From NCBI GenBank assembly GCA_037127315.1, contig JBBBDQ010001293.1:1-64000 (forward strand): a stretch of 64,000 nt of DNA, written 5' to 3'. This document shows positions 53,600-64,000 of this stretch, in pieces. Below the pieces are notes generated by a model. That model ran no database searches. It was not told the origin of the DNA and saw only the letters and a program-made list of their open reading frames with translations. The translations under genes were made by a program, and so were the position numbers. This DNA is from Ascarosepion bandense (Eukaryota > Mollusca > Cephalopoda > Sepiida > Sepiidae). Position 1 is the first letter of the stretch; every line of letters starts with the position of its first letter.

Positions 53600-54070
53600 T
53601 CTTTTCTACAAGTTCCATTAAAAACAACGGACAATTTACTTAGTTAATTTTTTAAAATGTTTTGTCTTGTTCTGATAATGTTCTTATTGCAAAAAAAAAA
53701 AAAAAAGAAGAAAATGCACGCACTTAGAAACACGGCCAGATTGTTTTGACCATATCTGGTAATAGCATTCTTATATCTCTACATACATGCATAAAAAATC
53801 CAATCCTCCATTTAAAAGTAAAAATAAAATCATCCTTGATAATGACTAAAAGTATATACGAAAGCGTTCATACATGCAGAAGAACATTCGGAGAATTTCT
53901 GCATCATTAATGGCAAAATAAAAAAGATTATAAGAACACATGAAATATTAAATAAAAAATTGACCTGACTACTTTATCAGTAGTTTTCATTTCAACTTAT
54001 ATATACGTTGAATATCTGTTGTATTTATAGATTGGCCAGTATCGGAGATAGAACTTTTATAGCCGTACTG
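53600..54070. other. No gene recognised
   Basis: AT-rich; nothing recognised. Confidence 0.4.
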
Positions 54071-54097
54071 TGCATATAGAACTCGGCTCTGCATGGT

Positions 54098-54131
54098 GAC
54101 TGGCAATTTCACGCCTCAGTGCGATCTTCAG
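54098..54131 (-). ncRNA. Hammerhead-like relic without stem I
   Basis: Minus strand: CTGAAGA, T-CGC-ACTGAG-GCG-T, GAA, ATT-GCC-AGT, C. Core complete; stem II 3 pairs, stem III 3 pairs with one U-G. No stem I can be formed with the adjacent flanks, so it is probably inactive. The stem-III layout (ATTGCCAGT) parallels ACTCCCAGT of family R1. Confidence 0.35.
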
Positions 54132-54767
54132 AGGAAATTGATATGAATGTCGCATTGAGGCGTAATTGATTGCAAGCAAACTTCGCATTTGTTTCCAAAA
54201 CATGACCTAGAAACATCACCCATATAGAGTAGGCTAATTATATAATACATGCATCTTTTTTCATCATCGAGTTAATTTGTATATGTTTCAAATAACAAAG
54301 CAGCATGATCAGAGAAACAACATACTCGTATTATTTTCGTAAGGTCAAATCATGTTCGCAAGCGAGAATCACTGGACTAAATTGATCTGCTTAAAACGAA
54401 GGAAACGCTTGACATTGAAAACTCAATGGGAGATTTTTTAGGTCAGAAATATGCACATCCTTTTACCTGGGTACCAATGTTTGATAAGTACAAACGCTAT
54501 TAATTTATTACTTTAATTTTCACTCTACACAGCACGTTTCTTATTTCGTACTGATCGCTTATTATATTTTTGCCAAAAAATGAACACTGAAACATGTTTG
54601 GTTTTGTTTCCCATTTCGTTAATCGAATATAAAATATTCCTACATTGTATTTTAAACAGTACGCTTATTATATAAACAGAAATATTTCCTCGGGCATGAA
54701 TTTTTCAGGCAGTACTTGTATCCGGCTCAAAATTATATATTAAAGTGTAAGCAGTTACGTAAGAAAT
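54132..54767. other. No gene recognised
   Basis: GCGACATTCATATC next to GCGTGAAATT and GCCTCAATGCG (minus strand) makes a second copy of CGCCTCA.TGCGA beside the hammerhead relic; otherwise nothing recognised. Confidence 0.4.
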
Positions 54768-55575
54768 TATTTTTTGTGTTTGACCCTCTCTTCCGATCTA
54801 AAATGGAACCACTACATTCAGTCAATAGCTAAATCAACTTCTAGGAATGTTGGGTCACTGTGTCAAACCACGATGTTTTTCCCGCCTGAATCTATTCTGC
54901 ATATATACAAATCAACCATTCGTCCGTGCATAAAGTACTGCTGTCATATATGGTCAGGTGTCCCTGCTGTTCGTCTCAGTGTACTTGACAGGCTCCAAAT
55001 GAGAATCAGTAATGTGATAAGTACTGACCTGGCGGCTCGACTTCAGCCACTTCCCCACCGACGGGATGTGGCTTCCCTTTGTCTGTTCTATAAATACTTT
55101 CATGGCTTCTGCTCCAACAAACATAAGTGACTGGTGTCTCTGCAACAGGTGTTTACTCGTGAAACCAGGCTGGCAACTGGGTCTCCCCTATTCACAGTTA
55201 GATCAACCAAATGCAGACAACAATTCTACTCCTGCAGCTTTTTTTCTTGCAATTCCCGCCTGTGGATCTCGCTTCCATATTCTAGCTTTCCTGACAGCTA
55301 CAACCTCCAAGAATTTGAATGCAATGTCAATACTCATCTCTTAACCATTGACTCTAGTTCTTTCTACACCACATCGTATATCCTTTCCTTTCTCTCCCCC
55401 TTTGCAACAGTCATCGCACCTGTATTATCATCCTTCTCCTGCACCTTTCTAAGTGGTTCGTCCTTCTCCTTACTCTCTTCACTCTCTCCTATCTATCTTT
55501 TTACTCTTACGTAGCTCCCTGCACATCAGTGGCGTTACCGCCTTGCTCACGTGATACGATTTAAAAAGAAACGTA
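54768..55575 (+). mobile_element. LINE-A 3' part
   Basis: A 118-codon frame (54774-55130) reads LTLSSDLKWNHYIQSIAKST, then SILHIYKSTIRPCIKYCCHI, then DRLQMRISNVISTDLAARLQ, after the RT palm. The tail follows in another frame (55134-55514). The 3' end is CTGCACATCAGTGGCGTTAC and GTGATACGATTTAAAAAG. The catalytic part is not included. Confidence 0.85.
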
Positions 55576-56470
55576 CATGCAGGCAACGAACTTGAGAACA
55601 TAAATAATAATACCACCTCATCCAAGAAATTCGGAAATAAGTAATTTTTATTGCTTGTACATACTTTTCAAGATTTAAGCTATTTGAATAAGTTTGTCTT
55701 CAAATTGGTTTTATCAGTCCTTTTCTCTTTCAAAAATAAGTGTCTAATATATATGAATAAACCGAAATAAAAAAAACACAAAATATTTCTGTTTATGCAA
55801 CCTAATGATTTAGAATTATTCTCGGTATTTACACAAGCCTCTTCACATGGCCGATTTAAACGTGGGGAATCCTAAGTACGCACGCTCAGGCAATAATTGC
55901 CAGTAGACCTTGGATGCCCGAGGTTGGGCTTTTGTCTATTTCCCCCAAAACGAGACTGCATTTCGGCATAGCTTTGTCTAGGTTCAACAAATCAGATGTT
56001 TGGTGTCCTCACGTCAGACCGAGAGACTCGTGTAGAATTATGTCACAATGGACGCTGAAGACCACCAAAGAAGCTGTGTGTAACCAGAGTAGCCGAATTA
56101 AAAAAAATCACATTACACCTAAAGTTTTGATAAACACTATTACATAATTAACCGACACAAAGTATATAGGAGCCCGTCTCTCATACAGAATATAGGATTC
56201 ACATATCGGACCAGAAACGCTGTGGGCCATCTACACGTACATTAACGGATAGGAACTGGTGACTACAATGTTTTAATAAAATAAAAACATTAAATACGAA
56301 ATATTCAAGTCTCGTGTTATTCTTTTGACAGTAGACACATTTTATTAAAACAATACGTTTGCAATGTATAGCACCCAACTTGTTTACAAAAGTTTACCCA
56401 ACCATCCGCCTGCAAGAACTCTCTCAGATTGATGACTGAAAATAGTTTCAATCTAATGATTCCTTTATAT
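55576..56470. other. No gene recognised
   Basis: A 77-codon plus frame (55914-56147) with ordinary codon content has no motif I recognise. Confidence 0.4.
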
Positions 56471-56473
56471 CCG

Positions 56474-56783
56474 TCAGTTAAGTGCCATACGTGATACACG
56501 CTTGGGCGATCATGTCTCGAAAGAGACATGATTAACTGGGCAGAAGATTATCCCGCAGTAGGTTGCCATTGCTTTCTGCGGTAGACTGGTTGCCGACCAA
56601 GGCTATAGAACCCAATCTGTCCTGTTATTTAACCCATGACTTGAAGGCAGAGAAGGATTAATATCTTTCCCAAGGGTATTTGCGCGTAAGTGAATGCAAT
56701 GAATTCGGCTGGAATTCGAACTCGGCTCCCCGATTTCTCGTTCCGAGCTGATATCTACTGAACCACAACGCACATCCTTTACT
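56474..56783 (-). mobile_element. SINE S1, nearly complete, no 5S head
   Basis: Minus strand: GGATGTGCGTTGTGGTTCAG, GAGTTCGAATTCCAGCCGAA, TTAATCCTTCTCTGCC, CAGTCTACCGCAGAAAGCAA, ATGTCTCTTTCGAGACATGA, GCGTGTATCACGTATGGCAC and the end TTAACTGACGGA. All parts of the 10-kb copy are present except the (TAA)n tail. Confidence 0.85.
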
Positions 56784-57272
56784 GACTTCCTTTATATACT
56801 TTTCTTTAAAAAAGACTATGCTTTATCAGACACTACAGACTGGGGATACGGGATCGCAAACAAAATACTATACCAAATGACAACAAATTTAAATTTTTTT
56901 GCCAGAGACAAATATGGGCTGCACGTGTAACAAGAAAAGAAAGTAATGATATAATCAAGATATTGACTGTGCACACTAGCTTAAACCATAGCTTTGGAAA
57001 AATACTAGTACTAGATAGATTGATAACAGTTATTGAACTTGCAAAATCTTTCTGTATAACTGTTAAGAAAGAAAATATTTTTTTTAAATTTCTGCTAGGA
57101 CTTGAAAATGTTTGATCAATTAATGGCTAATATTTCCTTCTAATGAAATGACTAATTTCACTACTGCGTGACGTTGTGTGCAAATTTTAGTGCGTCTTCA
57201 TCTTCGAAAGTTTCTACCAACAAATAAATATTATAGAATGTTTTGCTTTTTACAGAAAATGTAGGTACTATG
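56784..57272. other. No gene recognised
   Basis: Nothing recognised. Confidence 0.4.
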
Positions 57273-57755
57273 AGGTACGTCTGAAAAGTAACATGACTAG
57301 CCAGATTGCGTTATTATTGAACATGATTTATTGAAAGTATATATCTGCCATATTACCGTTCAATTTTGCTCAGTGCGCAAGAAGAGGCGAGAGGTGTTGT
57401 AGCGCAAATTGTGACTTCTTCACCACGAAAATGTACCTGCTCACAAAACCCAGAGCGTCCGAAAGTTCCTGGTTGAGAACATCGCCATACTCGAACAACC
57501 TTTCTATTCACCTAATCTTTCTCAATGTTTTCAAGGGAATCATCAAGGGAACCCATTTTGGATGCCACCAAGATGGCTGTAACAACGGTTCTGAAGGGCA
57601 GAATCCCTACATCAATGCATAGAAGCGAAGTAGAAAAGGATAGAAAAATGCATTAGACTCGAGAGAAAGTACATTGAAGGCTAAACCAGTTGTTTGATTT
57701 TTTGAATTGAAAGAAATGTTGGCACCAGTCCTGTTACTTTTTATGTGTCTTAACC
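57273..57755 (+). mobile_element. Internally deleted mariner with both terminal inverted repeats
   Basis: The left end GAGGTACGTCTGAAAAGTAA (57273) and right end TTACTTTTTATGTGTCTTAA pair as inverted repeats of about 25 bp with a short gap. Between them only the C-terminal transposase remains: HHENVPAHKTQSVRKFLVEN, then IAILEQPFYSPNLSQ. The second catalytic Asp is Glu (ENV for DNA) and the third is Asn (SPNL for SPDL). About 480 bp long, so it could only move with a foreign transposase. It resembles the mariner group whose proteins have VRxFLxEN..I..LEQPPYSPDLAP. Confidence 0.75.
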
Positions 57756-57900
57756 TGAGAATCTAAACTATCAAGTCAGAATTTGTCCCGCATGTAAGAT
57801 CTTACGTATAGTTTTCTTAAATATCAGGCTCCATTCATTTATAATTTACACTAATTTCATTCTTCAAAATTTGTTGCCAGATTCACAACGTTTTGACAGT
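57756..57900. other. No gene recognised
   Basis: Short gap without features. Confidence 0.4.
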
Positions 57901-57904
57901 TGTA

Positions 57905-58110
57905 AAATCAAACCTTCTTTAAGAAGAAATTTCGAACTGAACACTTTATTTGATTCACTGGTGTATATTGTTCTAGTTTCATGAAACATTCCTCTCCCGA
58001 TGTCTCAGTATCAGTTATCTTGTTTTAACTCAAATCTCTACGCCTTTTTTTTTTACCTCTTCTGTAGTCAGAACTCACAACTCTTTCTGTCAAGTCACAA
58101 TCCCACAAAT
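57905..58110 (-). mobile_element. PLE-1-type 3'-end fragment
   Basis: Shares CATTCCTCTCCCGATGTCTC / AGTATCAGTTATCTTG and ACTCACAACTCTTT with 33360-33480, the 3' end of PLE-1. Nothing of RT or endonuclease remains. Confidence 0.5.
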
Positions 58111-58696
58111 GTTTTTATACACATCATTCATCACCATCATCCACTCTATCGTTTCAGCTACTAAGATTGGAATAATTCATGCATGCACACTTAAACGAAA
58201 ATATACACTGGATAATGTTCTGCAAACGAGTAGAAAATGATAAAATCTTGTCATCAATTTTTTTTTTTTTCAGTAAACTTGACAGTAAAATGGATTACGG
58301 TTTTCTGGAATCGACAGGCAGGTTATCCAACAAATAAGACCCATACGTTTTCCCTTCGAGCGTTCATGCCCATCTGAAGTTAAAGGTTACAATATATGTT
58401 TTGAAAAAAAGAAGACAAATTTCTGTAAACTATGATTTCAAAATTAAGATCGATACATTAATTTGCAATTATTGATATTATTTATGATTATTTGGTTTAT
58501 TCGGATATATACTGTTAAAGAAAAGGTAAACATTTTTTAAATTCACAAATTTTGTTAAATCTGCGCTCGCGTCTTAAAAATAAAGGAATGGGAATAATTG
58601 ACGTAAAAATATACAATCTCCAACATAAAAACGATTCACGAATGAACGGATAGTGAAAACTTAATTGAATGGAATGTTTCTGATTATTGATAGATC
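58111..58696. other. No gene recognised
   Basis: AT-rich; nothing recognised. Confidence 0.4.
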
Positions 58697-58744
58697 TAAA
58701 CTTATTTATAAATGGAATTTTGCGTGTGTTTGTATATATATTTT

Positions 58745-58779
<35 letters not shown>

Positions 58780-59042
58780 CTCCATTACCTATAGACTCCG
58801 AAATGGCTGAACCGATTTTCTTGAAAATTTACACAGTTGTACTATAAGCATCTGCGAGTGTTCTTAGCTAGATTTTGTGTCGAGGTACCCCAGATAAATA
58901 TCGAAAATCGATAATCGAAAAAATCGGGTTATAGAAGGAGTGGTCCGATTTTAATCAATTTTGATACACTCATAGACAAAACCATAAGAAACGATATTCA
59001 GAAGTTTCAAGGTTGCAGTTCTTACAATAGTGCAAAAAATCG

Positions 59043-59094
<52 letters not shown>

Positions 59095-59464
59095 GCAGGA
59101 TGCTTGAGTGTTTGTCTGTTTATCTGCCTGTATGTTGTATTTTTTCAGCCCTTTTATTTTAGTTTTTGCTTAAGTAGATATCATTGTAGTTCTTAGTTTC
59201 AGCCATGATAACATTTACTCAGAGGACTTATTTAGCCTTCAAAATTCAGTTTACTACAAAAAAACTTATTTTATATCGATACCAGGAAATAAAAATTTGA
59301 CTTACATCCATTCATTTTTCTTTCAGTCTACGGTTTCGCTTTAACTGGAAACAACTATTGCTTTTTAGTCTTTTGTGCCAACGTCCAAAGAGCCTGAGCT
59401 TCAAGACCATGGATTAGTTTTAAATCTTTCATTACACCCGAGCAACACCGGGCTATACTGCTAG
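58697..59464 (+). mobile_element. Helitron-like repeat H, copy 2 (longest)
   Basis: Contains all parts: AACTTATTTATAAATGGAAT start, GT block (58738-58779), CTATAGACTCCGAAATGGC, GTCGAGGTACCCCAGATAAA, TA block (59045-59091). Then a ~300-bp middle shared with copy 3 and the 3' end ACACCCGAGCAACACCGGGC then TATACTGCTAG, followed by T. CCCG and CGGG can pair just before the CTAG end. Confidence 0.6.
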
Positions 59465-59650
59465 TTTTTAAATATATTTTTGTAGATTAAATTCTGTTAA
59501 CGTGAGTATTCGGTCCTTAACAGACTGTTCATAACTATAACAAAAATATGCACTAATTAATATATAGCCTACATGTTTGCTTACTTACGATTAAGAACGC
59601 AGTTCTACTTAAAATCCTATTTTTGATAACTGCTTAAAAAGATACTAAAA
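59465..59650. other. No gene recognised
   Basis: Short gap. Confidence 0.4.
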
Positions 59651-59654
59651 TCTG

Positions 59655-60560
59655 ACGTAGGCGATCATGGCCTTCCACGTCTCCCTATCAGAGTATCAGA
59701 TTCTCCAGGCCCTCCTTTCTCATTACATGTCCCAGGAACTTTAGCTGTCTCTTCCTGATGATCAGTATTAAATTTCTTTTTCGTTTCTATCATTTCCAAA
59801 ACCTCATGGCTCATATGTCCGATTCATGATTTCTGCTGCATCCTTGTCGAACCGTATGTCAGTTGCTTCAAGGTTTTCTTTCATCTTTGATGATGGTGTC
59901 TAGCATTTACAGCTGGAAACCAGACATCACATAACAATCCAATACTCTCTTTTTTGTTTCTACCGAAATTTCCCTATCTCTTAATACTCTACTCAGCTTC
60001 TGGAATGCGTCCGTCGCCATACCAATTTGCCTTCGGATCTCTGTGTCGCCCTTTCCGTCGTCTGTTAGAATACTTACCAGGTATTTAAATTTTTGTATCC
60101 GCTTGATTTTATTATCCCTCAACTGTAATTGGCATTTCGGGATCCTCCGTTTGCTGATGACCATATATTTGTTGTTCTTGTAGTTTATTTGTAGTTCTTT
60201 ATTTCGACTTTCTACTTCTACATTTTTTAGGAGGTCTTGTATTTTCTTTCCGTGTCTGCTATCAGCACTGTATCATCTGCATATTTTATGTTGTTCAGAT
60301 TGTGGTCACCGAGGCTGAATCCTAGCATAATTTCTAGGGAACTCAAAATAGTCTCTCTGTACAAGTTGAATCGATCCGTGAAAAAGACACATCTTTGCCT
60401 TAAGCCTCTTTGTATCTGTGTTTATCTGCTGAATTCGTTTCCTATCCGTATGCAGTAGTGGTTCTCAATTACTCTAGTGTCTTTCCCAACTATGTCGAGG
60501 TTACTGAGAATTTCTATCAAGCCTTTGTGACTCACTTCATCCTATCGTTAAATACTTTGC
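59655..60560 (-). mobile_element. LINE-B copy (first of three in a row)
   Basis: An 85-codon frame (60164-59907) reads KRRIPKCQLQLRDNKIKRIQ, KFKYLVSILTDDGKGDTEIR, RQIGMATDAFQKLSRVLRDR, EISVETKKRVLDCYVMSG. Upstream the YADD region reads as TICRYCDDTV-like sequence near 60270 in a broken frame. The 3' terminus is GGCGATCATGGCCTTCC at 59660 on the plus strand. Confidence 0.8.
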
Positions 60561-60654
60561 ATTTCGTGGTAGAGAAAAACGCCTATTAAATATCTTTGTT
60601 TTGTGAATGGCATAAAATATTTTCAGCGGAGAAAGTTGGTGGCACCTTTTTATC

Positions 60655-60945
60655 TATTCAGAACGTAGGTGATAATAGACCTCAACATCTTCCTGCCGCT
60701 TATAGCACTTAATGAGCTTTACCTTGTTATTTCTAACAAACTCTGTTCTGACATCCATTTGGTTAAACCCATCAAGCGTGTCAAGCGCTGTTTTCCCTTG
60801 TTTCTCTTTGCGTCTATCCGGACTCTGAGTATCGAATTCTCCAAACCATCCGTCATTACTAGCCCCAGAAACCTCAACTGTCATTTCATTATTTTAAGCG
60901 TAAGTTTCCTCTTTGTTTTTTCTTACCAAATAGTATCTTCAACAT
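60655..60945 (-). mobile_element. LINE-B 3' end (second of three)
   Basis: The terminal motif AACGTAGGTGATAATAGACC, then the stretch CATCAAGCGTGTCAAGCGCTG and TATCGAATTCTCCAAACC, match the terminal 300 bp of other LINE-B copies. Same orientation as the neighbours on both sides. Confidence 0.7.
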
Positions 60946-61064
60946 CACCATTCATATAGATAGGGCACCATGACAATTCGGTAATATTTTTAGGCTGAAC
61001 GCGTACGAAGTTACCCGCAGTTTATATGCTGCGTTTGAACAGTTTTTTTTTAATTTGCCTAATA

Positions 61065-61209
61065 TTCATCACCATCTACATGTCGTGTTCCTTCAAGAGG
61101 TAGGCAATCAGGACTCTTCACTTCCCCTGTCTCTTGTTGCTCTTAATAGTCATTCTCCTGTTCTTCCACTTAATCCCTGCTCTACCATCCATCTGTTCAA
61201 TTCCATCAG
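61065..61209 (-). mobile_element. LINE-B 3' end (third of three), part 1
   Basis: AGGTAGGCAATCAGGACTCT, CACTTCCCCTGTCTCTTG and ACCATCCATCTGTTCAATTC correspond to the LINE-B terminus. It is interrupted by SINE S1 and resumes at 61532. Confidence 0.65.
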
Positions 61210-61531
61210 TATATGCACTGTGGTGCAGAGAATATCGACTCGGAACGACAAATCAGGAGCCGAGTTCGAATTTCAGTTGAATTCTTTGCATTGACTTACG
61301 CACAAATATTCTTGGGAAAGGTATCAATCCGTCTCTTTCCTCCATTTATGTGTTAAATAACAGGACAGATTGGGTTCAATATTTTTGGCCGGCAACCAGT
61401 CTACCGCAGAAAACAATGTCAACGTACTGCGGGGTCATTCATGTCAATGTCAACCTACTGCCCGGTCATTCATGTCTCTTTCGAGACATGATCGCCTAAT
61501 GCGTGTATCACGTATGGCACTTAACTGATGT
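61209..61531 (+). mobile_element. SINE S1 inserted in a LINE-B 3' end
   Basis: ACTGTGGTGCAGAGAATATC and GAGTTCGAATTTCAG are the head. The body follows with CAGTCTACCGCAGAAAACAA, a short internal duplication (ATTCATGTC.ATGTCAACxTACTGC repeated at 61395-61470), and the end TATGGCACTTAACTGATGTC. On both sides the LINE-B sequence is continuous. Confidence 0.8.
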
Positions 61532-61720
61532 CGGGTGCTGCTTCCTTTTGTCCCTCTTCCTCTCTCTCTGTCTCGTGAATATCAGGATCTCCAAGCCTCA
61601 TTACGAGTCTTAGGAACTTTAGCTGTCTTTTTCTGCTGTTAAGTATCAGTATTAAGTATCCTTTTTGTGTCCTTCTCTTCAAAAACCTCGCCATTGCTCG
61701 TGTGCTCCGTTCATCTTGCG
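61532..61720 (-). mobile_element. LINE-B 3' end (third of three), part 2
   Basis: GGGTGCTGCTTCCTTTTGTC, CTCGTGAATATCAGGATCTC and TAGGAACTTTAGCTGTC continue the LINE-B seen before the SINE. Confidence 0.65.
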
Positions 61721-62900
61721 AAAATAACAATAATTGTATATTTCTCTTAAGCATCTTGCTACTCTGATGGAAGTAATTGCCAGACCAGCTGTCTACTGGA
61801 TCTGATATGTAAAACTGAACAATTTGGAAGGTTAAAGTTTACATAATCTCCGAAGATTACTAGCACTTGTATCGAACAATTTGCCATAACTATACGTACC
61901 ATTTTGATTCTCTGGAAAACTCAACCAATGGCTACCAATTCAACTCTCGAGCATAGAGGATCTATGTCTACAATATAAAAAATGTCTAACTTTTTAAACT
62001 TTCCAGCAATTCTGACCTTCTTCTAGCATTTTGTAAACTGGACCTTTTGCTACCATTTTTACTCTCGTTATAACAGAAACCATGTACCGTATATATTCGG
62101 CTATTGGGCGAGTTTCAGGAATCTTGAAAAGTTTTAGAACATGCATTTTCGGTTTTCGGTTAAACAATAAACAGGTAATCATTTTTCTGAAGTGGTTAAA
62201 ATTCAAGTATAAAAATTCAGAGTTCGACCTATGCATGAAGTCGACGAATATATACTGTATATCTTTTCGACTCATGTAAGACAGATGCAAGTCTAACTTT
62301 TTATTTTCGTGTAAATCATACTTATGTTTATCTATTTGTCATTTACCAAGACGACATTTCGGCATTAAAATAACCTAGAATAGGTTGGTATACCATAAAA
62401 AAACAATGAAAGAAATAAAAGCTGGGGAAAGAGAAAGAACAAGACAATGAAGGAATAAAGGTAAAAAGAAATAATATTTGATGAAAAAAGGAAATCAAGA
62501 TAATTGAAAAAAAAGTGAACGGCCAAAAAGAAAAAATAGAAGGAGAAAAAAAGAAATATCTTACAGAGCAGCGATGTGTCAGGCTGTCGGTATAAAAGAC
62601 GATTAGCGAAGAAGAAATGGACGGGTGGGTTGGAAAGAGGTCGGACGTCGGGTTTGTGAATTTGAATTGACATTCTCTGAGGAGACGTTGCAGTGGTGTG
62701 GTCGGGAAAAGAGGGAACATTAGTTGAAGATGACGATGAAGAGTAATTTGTGCTTTAAGGGGATCTGGGCAGAGTTGATCGTCGAGCCGTTAATGATTGG
62801 GTTGGCAGCCAGTTGATTGGTTTTGAGACGAGCACTGGTGATTAGCATGGACCTTAACGTCGTCGTTTTGGGCTGACGTTTCGTTATTTCGGTGACTGCT
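61721..62900. other. No gene recognised
   Basis: A 98-codon minus frame (62290-61994) and a 125-codon minus frame (62720-62343), the latter Phe/Ser-rich because of a purine-rich plus strand, have no motif I recognise. Confidence 0.35.
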
Positions 62901-62929
62901 GCAGTCAGTCCATTTGCTTATCCCATGTT

Positions 62930-63208
62930 CACTCACGAACAGACACAGATATACTGAAAGAGAGAGAGAGATAGACACACACAGACACAGAAGCATACAC
63001 ACAGAGAGGCATACACAGGTACATATATATACACACAAAGACACACACACACAGACAGACAAACACACACACGGACAGAGAGAGAGACACACAGACACAG
63101 AAGCATACACAGAGAGAGGCATACACAGGCAAATATATATATACACATAAAGACACACACAGAGACAAACAAACACACACACTGACAGAGAGAGAGAGAG
63201 AGAGAGAC

Positions 63209-63249
<41 letters not shown>

Positions 63250-63605
63250 GAGGAAGAGACAGACAGAGAGAGGCAGAGAGAGAGAGAGACACGGAGAGAG
63301 AGAGAAACAAGCATACACACACAGCTATGCACACAGAGACAGGCATACACGCACAAAGACATGCATACACACACATAGACAGAGACAAACATACGCAAGC
63401 TCAGGGACAGGCATACACGCACACACATAGACAGGCATACACACACAGACCAGCACACGCACAGGCGCGCACACACAGGCAAGCATACACACAGACAATG
63501 ATATACACACAGACAAACACACAGACACGTATACAGACAGAGAGACATACATACATACATAGACAGACATACATATTATGCGTGTACGTGTGTATGTATG
63601 TATAT
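62930..63605. repeat. Long CA/GA-rich simple repeat with (GAAA)n core
   Basis: About 680 bp of ACACAC, AGACAG, AGAGAG and CATACA units, with a (GAAA)n tract at 63208-63249. A block of about 110 bp (ACACACAGACACAGAAGCAT to GAGAGGCATACACAGG) occurs twice (62974-63030 and 63087-63130). It generates Cys/Val/Ser- and His/Thr-rich frames up to 256 codons that are not genes. Confidence 0.9.
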
Positions 63606-63633
63606 ATGTATGTATGAGGTGGTATTGCAAATC

Positions 63634-63835
63634 AGTCAGTCAGTTAAGTTTCATGTGTGATACACGCTTAGGCGGTCATGTCCCGCAAGGGGCACGACTG
63701 TCTGGACCGAAAATTATCCCGCAGTAGGCTGTCATTACTTTCTGTGGTAGACTGGTTGCCAGCCAAGTCTAACTGTCCTGTTATTTAACCCAAAACAGGA
63801 GGGCATTTGCGTGTAATTGAACGCAATGAATTGCA
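63634..63835 (-). mobile_element. SINE S1 3' two-thirds, no tRNA head
   Basis: Minus strand: CAGTCTACCACAGAAAGTAA, GGGATAATTTTCGGTCCAGA, GCGTGTATCACACATGAAAC and TTAACTGACTGACTG. The head is missing. Confidence 0.75.
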
Positions 63836-63924
63836 AAGTACTTTTTCCAAAATCTAGCTAAACATAATTTTTTTCTTTTCTATGGTTTATCACGTTAAAA
63901 ACTTATTTACCTTCAGAGCATAGA

Positions 63925-64000
63925 GAATTTTTTAATCATTTCACCCAAGCAAGGCGTTAATGCCACTGATCTGCAGGGGGTTACATATGAGAGTTGAAGT
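63925..64000 (-). mobile_element. LINE-A 3' end, cut by the window edge
   Basis: On the plus strand AATCATTTCACCCAAGCAAG, GCGTTAATGCCACTGATCTG, CAGGGGGTTACATATGAGAG is the inverted LINE-A terminus. The element probably continues beyond 64000. Confidence 0.75.

Noticed and set aside
61994..62290. 98-codon minus frame as a gene candidate
   Set aside because: No domain, no conserved neighbour and a composition expected for chance frames here; left under unrecognised sequence.
62790..63560. 256-codon minus-strand open frame, the longest in the window
   Set aside because: It is a translation of the CA/GA-rich simple repeat (Cys/Val/Leu/Ser only) with parallel open frames on both strands; no coding character.

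Overview
The window looks like gene-poor, repeat-dense nuclear DNA of an invertebrate animal, most likely a mollusc and plausibly a coleoid cephalopod. The reasons are the very dense (TA)n, (CA)n, (GT)n and (GA)n microsatellites, tRNA-derived SINEs, decayed LINEs, Penelope-like elements (PLEs) and Tc1/mariner relics, and the lack of any bacterial-style operon. The taxon is an inference; no diagnostic host gene was found. I recognise no intact host protein-coding gene. Almost every open frame with a recognisable protein belongs to a broken transposable element, and most others are translated microsatellites.

Layout. 0-9 kb: (TA)n arrays, a long foldback hairpin, an RTE-like LINE (LINE-B) on the minus strand, a 245-bp tandem repeat, the first of three microsatellite-bearing Helitron-like repeats, and a 1.4-kb minisatellite with a ~36-bp unit. 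9-19 kb: a complete tRNA-derived SINE (S1), a LINE 3' end, a piggyBac-type MITE, two 5S rRNA-derived sequences each followed by S1, LINE-A remnants, a hammerhead-ribozyme-like motif and a perfect 4 x 115-bp tandem repeat. 19-31 kb: a LINE-B copy with an intact YADD motif, two more hammerhead-like motifs in nested elements, a tRNA/tRNA/5S cluster, a broken mariner, and a LINE-A nested inside a LINE-B. 31-46 kb: a Tc1-like relic, a PLE with RT and GIY-YIG remnants interrupted by a second SINE (S2), a second piggyBac MITE, LINE-A copies (one with intact YADD), and an S2 copy ending in a hammerhead-like fold. 46-54 kb: a LINE ORF1 relic, a third 5S-tRNA SINE, the second Helitron-like copy, a long terminal-inverted-repeat element, a mariner relic, and a second PLE followed on the same strand by two hammerhead-like motifs. 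54-64 kb: LINE-A, SINEs, an internally deleted mariner with both ends, three LINE-B 3' ends in a row, and a long CA/GA-rich simple repeat.

How the parts relate. The non-autonomous elements (S1, S2, hammerhead-bearing units, MITEs, Helitron-like repeats) sit among broken copies of the element classes that could have mobilised them (LINEs, PLEs, Tc1/mariner). The most interesting signal is a scattered set of about ten type-I hammerhead-like motifs in several unrelated repeat families. Several run into a (TA)n array on their own strand, and two lie just downstream of a PLE endonuclease remnant. The second is a chimeric SINE with a 5S rRNA-derived head fused to a tRNA-derived SINE, seen three times with the same order. 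All structural and family claims were made by eye; no folding, alignment or database search was run.
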